From Fratercula arctica (Eukaryota; Chordata; Aves; Charadriiformes; Alcidae): 64,000 nucleotides of DNA. Location of the stretch: assembly GCA_947846985.1 (NCBI GenBank), contig CANTUZ010000004.1, positions 48,678,172 through 48,742,171 of the forward strand, read 5' to 3'. The position numbers were made by a program, and so were the translations under genes. The notes under the pieces are model-generated. The model made no database searches and was not told the origin of the DNA. It saw nothing but the letters and a program-made list of their open reading frames with translations. The number at the start of each line of letters is the position of its first letter. The first letter of the stretch is position 1. Below are positions 1-28,082 of this stretch, piece by piece.

Positions 1-996
1 TCATCTTAATTTTTTTATAGAAAGTCATGAAAACTCATTTGATGTCCTCTGGAATAAGAGAAACTTGAATTCCTTAGGTCAAGCTGCATGGCTTTTAACC
101 AAGTACCTGATCTTTTCTTCATACTGTTCTACATCGTTGTTCCTTTTTTTCGACTACAAAGTTAAAGGTTCTTTCTTTGCTTTATAAAAGTGTTCCTCAA
201 CGCTGTGAAACAGATCCTTCAGCTGGGACCTCAGTAGAAGGCTGCTGAATGATTTCTCTGTCATGGGGCAAAATCTTACTGAAGCTACCATTTTTTAAGT
301 CATCCTTTCCCTGAATAACTGTTCCTACTTGATAACTCTCTCCAAAAAAAAATGGGAGATGGAAAATGACCTGCACATTTGAGCATCACAAACAGGAAGA
401 GTATTCAGTCTTAACTCAAAGTGAATGAAAAATGCTCACTAAGAGTACTATTCTAATCAAAATGTGATAGGCTTAGGTTTGCTTAGGTCTCTCTGAAGCT
501 CACCTGGTTGTTGACAGAGGAGAGCAGATGGTATTGAACCCATAGCTGCTTGGATTTTTAAGGAAAGTTCCATATTCCATATTTAAGAAGCTGATTGTCT
601 TTGTCCCACTGGACTGAAAGTTTCTTATGCCTGTGTAGCTGGTGTTCTTGCTCTGAGGGCTGTGCGGGACAAAGGCATTCTGTGGTCAGTGAATGTCCAC
701 AATTGCAGGCAGATCTGCACATCAGGAGGAATGTGCAGGTAACATACTGTTTCTGTGTTTCTGGAGATTGATCTGTGCTCCACTGAGTCTTTTAACGCAG
801 CTGGAGCTGCATTGCACTTTGTGAATGAATAGTCTGTTACCATAGTGGACCAATAGCAGTATATATGCATGGAAGAAATAAGCATGTGCTTTGTTGGATA
901 CAGCCGTGTTCTACCAGTCTTCTCCCCAAAAACCTGAAATGGCTATTCAGATTTAACTTATATGGTTAGGTGAAGCAGGAATGAAAACTTAAGTCT

Positions 997-1067
997 AGAG
1001 TGAAACTTAAAAATCTAGGAAACTTTAAAAAAAAAAAAAACCTGAGTGAAACTTAAATCTAGATTTA
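997..1067 (+). repeat. short local direct repeat
   Basis: The unit GAGTGAAACTTAAA followed by TCTAG occurs at about 998-1018 and again at about 1046-1064, separated by GGAAACTTT and an A-run. It looks like a small tandem duplication in intron sequence; no function is suggested. Confidence 0.5.
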
Positions 1068-4000
1068 AATCTAAAATAGTCATAACAAATAAGCTACATA
1101 ATACAGTTCAAGACCATTTGATCAGTAAACTTTTAATACTTGAGCAGGACAGATGTCAGTAATACGTGGTTGCTTCAGTAAGAAATTCATATGAATGTTT
1201 AGAAAAACTTAAGTCTGAGTGAAGGAAGCCATATGATCTTAAAGTTAAAAGCTGAATAAGTGCTTCTCTTAACAATCATACCAGTGTACCCTTAGAAATC
1301 TTCCTTGTTAAGACATGTAGTCCAAGAATGGCTTGTAGGCAAATATACAAATATGTATTAAATTAATCAAAACAAGTTTATATTCATAACACTTAAATTT
1401 TAAATAGGTAAATAATATTCAGCATAATGCTTGATCGCTGTCATGCAGATAGGCAAGCTGACTTTCTAGATGTGGGCTGAATGGCAAAAGGTATATTTTG
1501 TCTGGAGCTATTTGTGTCCCTCTCTTATGACTTGCTGTTCCCACAACTAGAGATGTTTGAGAAAGCTACATGTGAAGGAGCCTCTAAAATGGCACAACTT
1601 ATTTAAAGGTGCCAGGATGTTAACTTGTGCTGTTTTGAGTTACCTTATAGTACTAGGCTACAGATGAACAACTCAGAAACTCCTTCAAATGTGTTTTGGC
1701 TGTTTGTAGTGTAGGCATGGCAACTTTTGCTGGATTGATGTAATGAATGTCTGGGTGCGTTCATCTGAATTTCAAAGTGCTGTAATTCCTGAACAGCCTT
1801 ACATCTGCGGTTTGTCTCAAGCATCTTTGGGAATTAGAATTATGTAAATGTGAAATAGTCAAGATCAATGCAGAATAACAAACTTTCTCATTACAAATCA
1901 TTTGACGCTTCAAAAGCCAACATGAAGTGTGCTGTGATGTTGAATGTCTGTTTTTTCAGTCCTTTTAGACAAAATGGCTTACCTATAGTGCATCACAACA
2001 GAGCTAATTTATTACAAAATACTTAGTCTGGAAGGCTAGTGATTCAAGAAAGATTCTTGAATTGAAGCTTTATCTAAAGGGAGAATGGTGTTATCACCTG
2101 TAGATTGCCTAGATATAGAAGAGGTTTGGTTTCAGGCACGCCTCTGAGATTTTTCTTGCTGTATATTTCCCTGCCAGGCATTCCTTCAATGTTACTTTAC
2201 ATTTAACACTTTTGCTTATTACAATACTGGATGATAAGAGTTCACTTTTTGTGAATGTGTATAGCTGCTAATACAGACTGATCCTGCTTCGGCAAAAGCC
2301 GCAGGGCTCATTCTCAACTGGCAAAGTTCCTCCTGTTAGGAGAGGCCACAACAGAAAATGGCCAAGGTAGAGCTAAGAACCAGAGGCTGTTTTTTCCCTG
2401 CCCAGTGATGCACCTTAAGCTCCAGAGGCTTTGTTGCATTATGCTAGTGTAGTAATTTATTACTGTGCTTAGTGTGGTATAATGTACTGCTGGATAAGGT
2501 GCAGCCATTTGCTGAGCTACAAAAATTCCTGAGACAGGAGTAGAGGATGCATTGGGAAAACAGATTGCTAATAACCAATCTAAGTGCTAGCTGCAACTGT
2601 GAGGCTCTACTAAAGTGGCTTATATGCATGAGCAAAAGTAGGCGGATGAAACATTTCTCTTTATTTGGCTCTGGAGCAGTCAGTACCAGAATATGTATAG
2701 TTTTGGTGACCACACCTTAGGAAAGCTGTTAGAAAAATTGGAAGGAGATGACTGGAAAATGTAAGGGGGTGGGTGTTTTTGCTAGATATGAGAGCAAAAA
2801 TCATATACCAAGGAATTTCATAATCTAGTGCAGAAACGCTTAGGGAGGAAACAGTATGCAGAATCAGAAGTCAGAAAAATTCAAGTATGAAATCAGACAG
2901 AAGGTTAGAACATGATTTAATCACTAGGACCAGCTACCAAAAGAAGTACCAGCATCTCCTAACGTTATATAAAGACAATAATCTTCTGACAGATAATCGA
3001 TCAATGTAAGTTACTGAAGTCTTTCAGAAATAACCAGGTAAAATGAAAAGGTCTGTGCTATACAGAGGCTGTGGAAGATGCTCTCGTGTCAAAGCTCGAC
3101 TATACACCATGAGATACTGTGTTGACTTGTAGACAAAAACTTTTCTGGCTCTTCTGTTGATGAATCTGTGGTTTGGCTGTCTGTCTCTGCTTTTTTTCTA
3201 ACAGCTAGCTCTGCAGCTGGCTTTTGAGTAGGACATTCCATCAATTACTCTGTTTATTTTCTCTGTAATACTGTTAATGTGTGTAGCATTATAACACTTA
3301 ATAGTAGCTTAATGAACTTCAGACAACATAATTTTATAAGCAGAGAGTAAGGAGGCATCTTAATGTTAGTTTGTGCCTCGTTTTAACTGACCTTCAATAA
3401 CTGTGATGTTGCTGTATCGTCGCTACCTATGCCATTGTGTTCTTAATAATTTGTGTTTCCCTTTGATCTTAATGCAGTTTATACATAATCTGCATTCACT
3501 CTGAAGGATCTGTCATGCGACCAGCGGCCTTTTTGCTCCTCCCCTTTTATAGGGGCAGAGGAATTGACTGCAGAGGGAAAAGTCTCTCTCCCTGTTACTG
3601 CCATCAAAACCTATTGACCTGTCCCATTTTTCTTTCCATACATGTTTCCTAGTGGGCAGTGTTACTGTGGTGTGTTCTAGTCCTCCTGCTCCTGCTGACT
3701 GATGTGTTTTTCACTGTTTGCCCACTGTGGAAATACACTAACCACTTTATTCTTCCCCAGATGGTCCTGTTGTCTACCTTGTAACTCCTTGCGTCTGCCT
3801 TCTTCCCAAGTTGTGTAATGATAATCACGGCATCTAGGTGATCCCTGGACTTGCTGTGTATTCATCACAGAGGAAAGTTTAACAAACTAATACATTAATA
3901 TAGAAGACTAATTTGACCTTTTTGTTCATAGCTATTCATTATTCCATTTCTATTTCAGTTCTATAGCTGCATCCTAAATTATATTGAAGGTTGCAGGTTT

Positions 4001-5353
4001 GAGGTTATGTAGTTCAGTGTGTGAGTAGTCATTGAAAACTTAACACAGCTTTTTTTAAAGTTGTTTTAGAGTGGTCCAAGTGTTTATTGTATTTCATATA
4101 GAAGTAGTTTAAATAAATGCTTACTGTACTACTGAATGCTAAAGTGCATCAGCAAAACCTTTTTTAATATGAAGGTAGTGCTCTTATGCATGTAATATGT
4201 ATAGATAGTCGGTCTCATTAAAACTGTCATTGGTACATACTCTTGGCAACAAGCTACTGATAGCTTGAGGCATACTGGCCTATTTTCAATTTAGTATTGC
4301 TGCTAGTAGGCAATTAAAAATAAACAATTTGCTTGTTTAAAAAATACATAAGCAGTATCTTATGATATTACGAATCACTTATTTTATACAACAAATAACC
4401 TATTTTATGACTGATGGTATTTCCACCAAGGAAGCTTCCTTCTCTACAGAATGCTACCTTTCTCCACCTGAATCAAATATTTTCATTTTTTTTTTTAAAT
4501 CTTGTTATAAGCCTGTCTTTTCTTTTTGGATGAATCATCTTGTTTTGAGATAGCTCATAAAGGTGTTGAAAATATCAAGTATTGCTTGGTTTAGTACTTG
4601 TTTCTGTTTGATTTTGAGCCTTGCTAAAGATTCACATCTCATGTGCGAAATATTCTTGATTTAATTTTAATACATAAATGTTCATGTGATTTTTAAGGGA
4701 TTTTATCATGCATTGCATCTGACAGCTTTCCAGACTTGTGGCTGGAGATGTCATAAAATAAAAGTACTTCGACTCATGTACACAGTAGAGACCAATGGAG
4801 AGGAATGACTGTTGACCTGACTGCTCCAAATCTTAAAATGTTACATAAATTAAAACCCTCAAATGAACGTTACCGAAATTTTGAGCAAAAGCTGTATTGC
4901 CACTAAAGAAATTATGCTTCTGTTCTTTTTAAGCCATTTTTGACGTGAGATCAAAACCAAAGTTGATATTTTGTTGTATCTGGTGCTGAAATGTGTGAGC
5001 AGTTTTCTTGGTGAATTTAGAGCCACCCATCTAGATTTGAAACTGTATATTGAAGAGTTTGGGTTTTATATTTGGGAATGGACTAATCAAAATATTGTCT
5101 TGTATATTAAAGAAACAAAATCATTACTGACCCTTTAAAAACAATTTATAGGGAAGTTCAGTTTTTTACCTGCTATGAAACAGAAACTCTGCCTCTCATA
5201 CATATTGCTGTCTTTTAGTTATGACTGTGAAACTAATGAATAATTGTAATTTAAGCAAAAAAAATTTATTTGCTTGAGGTGTAGTTACAATGTAAAGACG
5301 TTTCACTTTTAAAAAAATAAGTGGATGAATGCTTCTGGATGTGTGCTGATGTC

Positions 5354-5763
5354 TGTCCTGGTTTCAGCTGGGAAAGAGTTAATTTTCTTTCTAGTGATTG
5401 CTGTGAAAGGAATGTCAATAATACCTATTGTTTTTAGTTGTTGCTAAGTGATATTTACACTGTTCAAGGACTTTTTTCAGCTTCCCATAGAAGAAGAGAG
5501 AGAAGGATGGAATGGTCAATGAAATATTCCATACCATAGATGTCATGCTCAGTATATAAATGGGGGTTAGCTGGGGGGCAACAATCCATGATCACTGCTC
5601 AGGATGGTGCCAATTCACTGGGCAGTGAGAGCAACCTGTGTCGCTATTACTATTGTTATTATTATTGTTACTTTTCCTTTTCTGTTATTATTTCTATTAA
5701 ACTGTCTTTATCTCAACCCATGAGGGCTTTTTTTTCCCCTTTCCCCTCCTTCCTTCCCCCTTC

Positions 5764-5800
<37 letters not shown>

Positions 5801-5824
5801 AGGGGTGGATGAGCAAGCAAGTGG
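5354..5824 (+). mobile_element. solo LTR of an endogenous retrovirus, 3'-truncated
   Basis: The element begins TGTCCTGGTTTCAGCTGG. It has a TATATAAA box at 5553-5560, an ATTAAA signal at 5696-5701, and the segment CTTTATCTCAACCCATGAG that marks a very common avian LTR family, as I recall it. Intact members end in a GGTTAAACCACGACA-like terminus that mirrors the start. Here the match stops after GAGCAAGCAAGTGG, so about the last 40 bp are missing. A run of 34 G replaces a normally short G tract near the 3' end. No retroviral genes are present beside it. The family name is not assigned. Confidence 0.75.
5766..5799 (+). repeat. homopolymer of 34 G
   Basis: An uninterrupted G run lies inside the LTR. 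It is the source of the apparent poly-glycine open frames on the plus strand, which are not genes. The run could form G-quadruplexes, and its exact length is unlikely to be reliable in an assembly. Confidence 0.95.
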
Positions 5825-8800
5825 AATTTCAAATTCATGCCAAGATTAAATATCTACCAGTTAGAAACAAATATCCTATTACCTTTGTATGCACTTTCTC
5901 ATTATTTCACAGGTATTATTCTTCATATAACCTTCACTGTGTTTTTTGGGAATCACTTTTTCTACCTTTCTGTAGCACGACCATGTGAATTCATTAAGTT
6001 CTGGGCCCATTTTCATTTTCCTCTTACTTTTGATGCCTGAAACTAGTGTTTAAAGTACTGATTGTTTTTCATTACAAAGCAGTTATTCCGTGACTTCTAG
6101 AACTTGTGGAGCTTGGCTTGCTGCAGGTTTGTCCTATAGCTGACAAGCTTTCTTCTGAATTGTCCCCTGTGTGGACAAAACCTGCAGCAGATCTTGCCAG
6201 TGTTGACTCTTTGATATCTAAATAATTAGTAAGTGTTTGCTGCAACCTTTCCCCTCCAGTAAGGGCAGGTGCTGGAGTCTCCTGAAAACAGGACACTGCT
6301 AAGGAAAGAAACCTGGCAAGGAGTGAGATCCCCTGGGAATTCTGTCCCTGTCAGCTCCTCCTCATGCTGACCAGAGGGTCCAAAGTGGGGGAGAGTTCAA
6401 AGGAGGGGACATGCACATACATGCTTGGGATGTTCTTAGCAAGAACCCATCTCAGAAAATGGAAGTGCCATATGGGGATATAGCTTTTATGTTGGCCGGG
6501 AGTATATATTTAGTAATAATCATCATAAAGGAATCCTTATTCTTCAAAGTATTTTATACCTTAATAATTGGAGTTCTGTGAAGAATCATAGGGTTGGCAA
6601 CCTCCCTCCCTGGAGGCACTTGCAGCTTAAAAAGAAGCAGTGATATTTTAAAAGCTATATATATGTAAATCAGGCAGCGTACAGGGTGATGGATAGATGT
6701 ATTATTTAAGTAAGTCTCTTAAGTGTCTTCAGCCTTTATGTGCAGTTTTCTCTAATAATAAATGTTTTTCTCTGAAAGTTTCAACCACTGTAATGGAATT
6801 AAGTAGTCCTTTTATGATAAAGTTAATCCAGTGCTTAAATAGCTACCCTTCTGATACCTGGTTAGTGGCTGTTGAATAGAAGGGAAGGTAAGTTTATTTT
6901 AGTCCAGTAGTGGGGGGTTTTTAAGCAGAAATGATGAAATCTAGGTGGTACTTTCTTGCTCGTACTAGAAGGAAGAAGAATGCTTATGCTGTGTTCCCCC
7001 TCTTTACTGTTTGGATAATTGTCAGTAATACTTACAGACAGAGTTCTCCTTTTTGAGCAATTTGAAACTATTTTTCAGAACAGTTGTAGAAGCCTAACTA
7101 AATGAAAGTTTGATGTTAATCAGTCTTCCTACCGCAAGTCAGGTATTCTGCATTTGTAAGCAAATTAAGGCAAGGTAATTTAGGCAAAATTATCATGGCA
7201 ATGCACAGGAGGCTGGAAAGTCTGTGCTAAGAGTTGTGGTTTGATAACAATACTGAAATAGTCTGTGTGCAGTGCAGCGTTCTCCTATGCTTCTGCACTA
7301 CTGGAAGTAAAGTATGTAATCACTTTTACAACATGAAAAGTGAAATTGAGGAAGACTTTACGATGTTGCAAAGATGGTAAAGACTTTAGAAATGCTTTTT
7401 AATTTGTATACAAGTCAGAAAATGTTTGCCATGATGCTGAATGCTGTTTGACTCAGAGATGGAGTGTGCAGCAACAGATTTCTTGCTACAGCTCTTTCTC
7501 CACCTGCAAAACTGGTGGTGATATTTCTCTAAAATTGTGTATTTACATTCACTCAATTTCATATGTAAACAAGTTATACAAGAGAGGTTCTTCCTGTTAG
7601 CATATTAAATCTTAATGCTGTTCTAGAAACTGAGAACATTTCTGTGTCATCTACACCCTATGCAACTCTGAATTGCAGAATACCTTCAGAAAACTATTCA
7701 GTATTGGGGTCTTAATGGGGATTTTTCTGACTGGAACATGAGATACTTCTTACAACTGCTAACGCTGTTAACTGGTTCCCATCCATACAAGATGTGGCAG
7801 ACAAGTAGTACCCCAGTACTGACCTGTGCAGGAGAGATGTGCTTGTTTTGATAAAGCCAGATAATCCTCTGATAGTCTGTTCTTCTATTCCCTTAGTCCT
7901 GGCTAATGAAATACACCATGCAGAAGCATCAAGAGCAGGCACCACCAAAAAAGGAAGATAGGAAGGCATGATCAGATTAAAAAAACTTGGCTGACATGAG
8001 AATGTGTTGGGTTTTTTTAAAGGCTTATTGCCTAATTGTATCTTAGTATTTTTCTTCTATCAATCTGCATGATTAAGACTTCTAACTACTTTTTATCAAA
8101 TGCAAAAGCTATTTCTTTCCCTGCAAATGGATTTCTTAATGGTTTTTTTTATATTGTTCCCTAACTTTCTATCCAGTCAGCAGTGAAGAAAATCCTATTT
8201 ATTGGTGAAAGTTAAATGTGATTCTTAGTTCTGAAAGGAACTCTTTTAATTAAAAATGTTCTCCTCTGTTTTCTGGATACATACTGTCTATTTAATAGAG
8301 ATGGCTGCCAAGCTTTGACTTCTTCTGGCAACTGCAAATCTAATTAGCATTTCTGTTCCAAATAGAACCTTTTTACTTTAAGTTTGCAAAAGGAATGTAG
8401 GAATTCTCCTTCTGTTCAAGAGAGTTTTGTCTGCCTCAGCAGCAGCTACATTTTTTTTGCTCACAGTTGAGCATGGCTGTACTAACATCTGATTGATAAA
8501 TACATATAGTTGGGATTCTCACACCAGCTCATTGAAATAAAACACATGCTGCCCTTATGCTTCTTTTAAAAAATAGAAATTTGTTTTGTGATGAAGCTTA
8601 AACTATAAAAAGCTAGCAAATTAGGTGAAAACAGTGATTTGTTGTCTGCCTAGCATATCCAGTAATTTTTTAATGTAGAGGGAAACATTTCTGTCTTAAT
8701 TTGATGTAAAAGTAAATGCCGTTCATTAGAAGAACACATAGCTTGAATAAGCTTAAGGAGATGTATGGAGATGTTATTATTTTTAACTCAAGTTGAATTG

Positions 8801-10203
8801 TCTTTCCATTCAGCAGCTATGTGGAAAAATATGCAAGCAAGATAATGAATATGGCTGCATTATATGTCAGATTGCTTACACAGATGAATTACATGGGCAA
8901 GAGGTTTTTATGTGGTCACCTTATCACGCACAGGGGAATAATGCACTTCTTTTTTTTCCACTTGAGCGTATCGTCAGAAAAAAAACTTCGAACCACCGAG
9001 GAGATTATTCTCTTGTTCTTGTAGGAAAAATTCCAAAAAAGAAAAGCACCTTTTGTGGAATAGGTTGGCATTCTTTGAATCAATTGCCAACACATTAATA
9101 GAAATGATTGATTTTTTTTTTTTTTTTTATCCTTAAAGAGATGGGAGGAGTCACTGAAAATCCGATCTTAATTTTGTTCTACAAACTAGCAGCTGTTTTA
9201 ACTCTGACCTGAGTCTGACTTATTTGGTTTTGATAACACTAGAACTGCTTGCAACCCTTTAGTCATTTGATGGTATAATGGGTCATACAATTTATAAAAT
9301 GTAGTTGCATGTCAACTGCCCTTAATATTTTGTTTTTAAACTTACCTTCAAGTCATAAGAGAGAAAACTTTAGAGAAAAGTTGCAACTTGTGCTGCAATT
9401 TAGAAATACATGGGGCTTGTTTATGTTTTTTGTAAATAACCGTCCTGACAAACCTAGCATGATCTGGTCCACTTTTCCAATAGTACTAGACATCTTGTAT
9501 TTATAAGGAAAAATTGTCTAATGAAATGCAAGATATGAATGTGATATGCCTGATGCTACTTCTGTTATTTATCTTTGTCTCGGGGAGGCATCAATTCTAA
9601 GACTAAGTATATTCAGCTGTTCTAACAGCTGAAAATGCAATCTATTTCTGAGAGTGGTTTTGTTCACTACAGCTACTGTAATATTTGTCGTATTCAGCTT
9701 CAGTTGTGTCATTTTTGGTGTTTTGCTGTGAAATCTACATAAAAATGAACTTGTGCATATTAATCAAACACTTTAGTACTGGATTTTTGTTTGTCTATTG
9801 AATTATGGTTTCTCAGTGTATTTTTTTTTTTCAGCAAGGTAGGAACTGTCACAACATAACAGATATATATATATATATGCAGCTCTGAAATAACTTCTGG
9901 TAGTGCCAATTCAGAATGGATCCTGTTCATATCATTTGGGAAAATCTACCTAAGTCTCTTTTTCAGCAGAAATATATGGGGAAGACAAATTATTTAATAT
10001 CCTACTAGTTGTGTTTGCCTTGATTGGTATGAATGTGTCAAGCTGCTAGTAATTAAAAAGTAGCATAAGCATATTACAGGTTTATGTCTTTTCATAAAGT
10101 ACTGTCCTAAAAACCAGAGGTCTCTAGAACAAAGTCTTTTGTATCTCTGTATTCTAGCTCTGTTGAAGAGTGAATTGCTGTGTAAAGTATCAGTACAACT
10201 TAA

Positions 10204-25372
<15,169 letters not shown>

Positions 25373-25542
25373 GTCCATAAAACACATGATGAAGTGCCGC
25401 TGGAATTTTGACACAGTGTATATTGGCATACCCTGTAAAGGGGGGGGCCTTAATGTGTGGCAAAGAAGCAAAACCTGCCACCTTGGGGATCAGACCTGTC
25501 GGTGGCATTATTGTTTCTTGCGACCAAAGATCAATGAGCAAC

Positions 25543-25548
25543 AATAAA
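25543..25548 (+). promoter_or_regulatory. MAEA: proximal poly(A) signal AATAAA of MAEA
   Basis: This is a canonical hexamer 171 nt after the stop codon, followed by CACTCTTT and then a genomic A run. It would give a short 3' UTR. Confidence 0.5.
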
Positions 25549-26446
25549 CACTCTTTAAAAAAAAAAAAAAAAAGAGAGAGGAATTATGACTTAAGTTTGT
25601 ACTTGAATAAAAACAAAAACAAATTTTGATTGTTAAGGTTTTGTAACATAAGGTCAAAAATTGGACTCTTCTCAAAAGTACTTTCATCTTCTAAAGGATA
25701 ACTTTCTTTAAAGATGGACACTTGCACTGGGGGAAAAGTTACAACAGATTCGAAATTAAATCCATTTTTCTTCCCTCTTTTTCACAATTGTCCAAGACCC
25801 TTTTGTTATCAAAGATTTCAGTACTACCAATATGTTCTCCTTTAAGCTCCTCTTTGCCTTCTTTATGATCCTCTCGTGAAGTAATCCCGAACATGAATTA
25901 TGTAACTTATTTCCACGGGAAGATATTGATGTCTTTGACACAAGACTGGCTTCCCTGGAGGATCAACTAGGGACTGGTTTGAAGGAGTATGAAGTCTTTT
26001 TCCAAACCCAAATATTTTGAGGAGGTTGCATAAGTATCAAGAGGAAGTGAGAACATTTCAGGCAAAATCCAATGCTTGTTTAAATGTTCTTTTTCCAGTC
26101 TACCATAGTGTTAAAGTCCTTCTAAAGTTATTAGTTATGTGCATAGGGTTCAATATTGAAATCATTAGTGCTACTGCCTTATTTCTTGCTTTGAGAATGT
26201 ACTCACATGAAAATTGAGCTGGTATTCTTAAGTGTTGGGCGAAGTTTCTGAAGATGCCTTGCAGGATGATTACATAATTTTAGGGTCTAAATAGTATTCA
26301 TTACTGAAACTAATAGTTCAATTTTAACAACTACAGAACACATCCTTATGACTTTTCAAAAGAATTAAACCATTGTAGTTTAAACAAAACCATATTGTAG
26401 AGGTTTGTATTTAGCGCTTATTTTTGCATGTTGATGTTGATTAGCT

Positions 26447-26481
26447 AATAAAAGATTGTAAATGTAAAACATGTTAATAAA
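26447..26481 (+). promoter_or_regulatory. MAEA: paired distal poly(A) signals of MAEA
   Basis: Two AATAAA hexamers lie 29 nt apart, about 1.1 kb after the stop, with a T-rich stretch just downstream (TTGTTTTCCATTTC). This is a good candidate for the main cleavage site. Confidence 0.5.
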
Positions 26482-26618
26482 AATTGTTTTCCATTTCTTG
26501 ATTATATAAAATTAGAAAGCTGCTTTGTATTTAAATGTAAAAAAATTAACTCTTTTATAAGGGTCTCTCTTAAAATGAGTGCAACTACTATGTGTGTGTG
26601 TTAGTGTTCTGCAGCATT

Positions 26619-26710
26619 TAAAAAAATAAAAAAAAAAAAACCACAAAAAACCAAAACAAAACACAAAAAACCCAAAACACAAAATAAAACCAAAACAAAA
26701 AACAAGCAAG
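26619..26710. repeat. A-rich tract with CCAAAACA-like units
   Basis: A degenerate A/C simple repeat follows a TG repeat at about 26591-26600. Read on the minus strand it gives a Phe-rich open frame, which is a composition artefact. It may be an old poly(A) tail that has diverged. Confidence 0.75.
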
Positions 26711-27296
26711 AAACTGCCTCACTGCAGTCATAAATGTTGTCCTTTGGGCTCCAAAATCAGAGCATCTCAGGCAAATAACTAGTTTGGGTTTAAACTTTTC
26801 ATCTATGAATCTACATCCACTATACATGCTTGTCCATTTTTTTTTTTTCTGTTGCTTCCTCGAAGACTGCCTAATGTCCTAGAGACTTCCGCTTAATAAA
26901 ACTTTGTGGGAGATGCTAGGTGTAAGGTTTTCATGTGTGACTGAGTGCTTTAAAGAACACTAACAAAGAATGGAGGAACCACAACTACTTCTATTCATGT
27001 TCAACACTTGGAGATCACAGATATATAAACTGATTGTATCAGCCACTCTGAAACTGTAAATACAGTGGGACTTCCAGTGAGGTATGTCTGAAAAGGTTCT
27101 ATTTTCAGTAAGCATGTATTAAAATTGATGCTTTGGAACAGGTACATTTGGAATATTGCAAAGCTGCCAGCTTGGCGGAGACCAGTGTTCCTGCACTTAC
27201 CCCTGGAAGGGTGTTTCCCTCTGCATTTTCTGAAGTGACAGATTTAGCAATTCCCCAGAACAAAAGCAAGGTGCCAAGAGTAGATGGAGGCAGATA

Positions 27297-28070
27297 ATCA
27301 TAGAATCTTCATGGTTGGAAAGGACCTTTGAGATCATCGAGTCCAACCATACACACACACAAAAAAAAAAAACGCTACAATCTCTGTTACTAGAGCATGC
27401 CCTGAAGTGCCAAATCTACACCTTTCTTAAATACCTGAAGGGATGGTGACTCAAGCACCTCCCTGGACAGGCTGTTCCAGTGCCTGACCACTCTTTCAGT
27501 AAAGTAATTCTTCCTAATATCTAATCTAAACCTCCCCTGCCGCAACTTCAGACCATTTCCTCTGGTCCTGTCATTATTCACCTGGGAGACGAGGCCAGCA
27601 CCCACCTCTCTGCAACCTCCTTTCAGGTAGTTGTAGAGGGCAATGAGGTCTCCCCTCAGCCTCCTCTTCTCCAAACTAAACAAGCCCAGTTCCCTCAGCC
27701 TCTCCTCATATGGCTTGGTCTCCAGACCCCTCACCAGCTTGGTAGCTCTCCTCTGGACATGCTCCAGCACTTCAGTGTCCCTCTTGTACAGAAGGGGCCA
27801 GAACTGAACACAGTGCTCGAGGTGAGGCCTCACCAGTGCTGAGTACAAAGGCACGATCACTTCCCGACTCCTGCTGGCCACGCTATTCCTGATACAAGCC
27901 AGAATGCTGTTGGCCTCCTTGGCCACCTGGGCACACTGCTGGCTCATGTTAAGCTGGTTGTCCACCAGCACTCCCAGGCCTTTTTCTGCCGGGCAGCTTT
28001 CTAGCCACTCTTCCCCAAGCCTGTAGCATTGCTTGGGGTTGTTGTGACCGAAATGCAGGACCCAAGATGA
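27297..28070 (-). mobile_element. CR1 LINE, 5'-truncated, 3' part of ORF2 plus 3' UTR
   Basis: On the minus strand an open frame of 230 codons (28082 to 27390) encodes the C-terminal part of the CR1 reverse transcriptase polyprotein. Recognisable blocks are [55 protein letters not shown] and [20 protein letters not shown]. The element similarity starts at about 28070 (TGGGTCCTGCATTTCGG), so the 5' part is missing, as is usual for CR1. The 3' UTR carries TTGGACTCGATGATCT and ends with the ATTCTATGATT octamer-type tail at about 27297. The frame is uninterrupted, which suggests a fairly young insertion. A (TG)n and T-run lies in its 3' UTR. Confidence 0.95.
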
Positions 28071-28082
28071 GAGAACTTGCAT

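Larger units (their letters stand above)
25373..26900 (+). other. MAEA: MAEA 3' UTR with several poly(A) signals
   Basis: After the stop codon no coding frame is recognisable. AATAAA hexamers lie at 25543-25548, 26447-26452, 26476-26481 and 26895-26900. The first is followed within about 10 nt by a genomic run of A (about 25557-25573), which could also cause oligo-dT internal priming. The pair at 26447 and 26476 lies in an AT-rich context typical of a distal site. The true 3' end is not determined from sequence alone. Confidence 0.55.

Noticed and set aside
5540..5988. Open frames with long poly-glycine stretches
   Set aside because: They are translations of the LTR and its G homopolymer; there are no homologous domains.
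6582..6620. CR1-like fragment (AATCATAGGGTTGG)
   Set aside because: Only a few bases resemble the CR1 3' end and the order of blocks does not fit.
26512..26827. Phe- and Trp-rich minus-strand frames resembling membrane proteins
   Set aside because: They arise from the A-rich simple repeat at 26619-26710.
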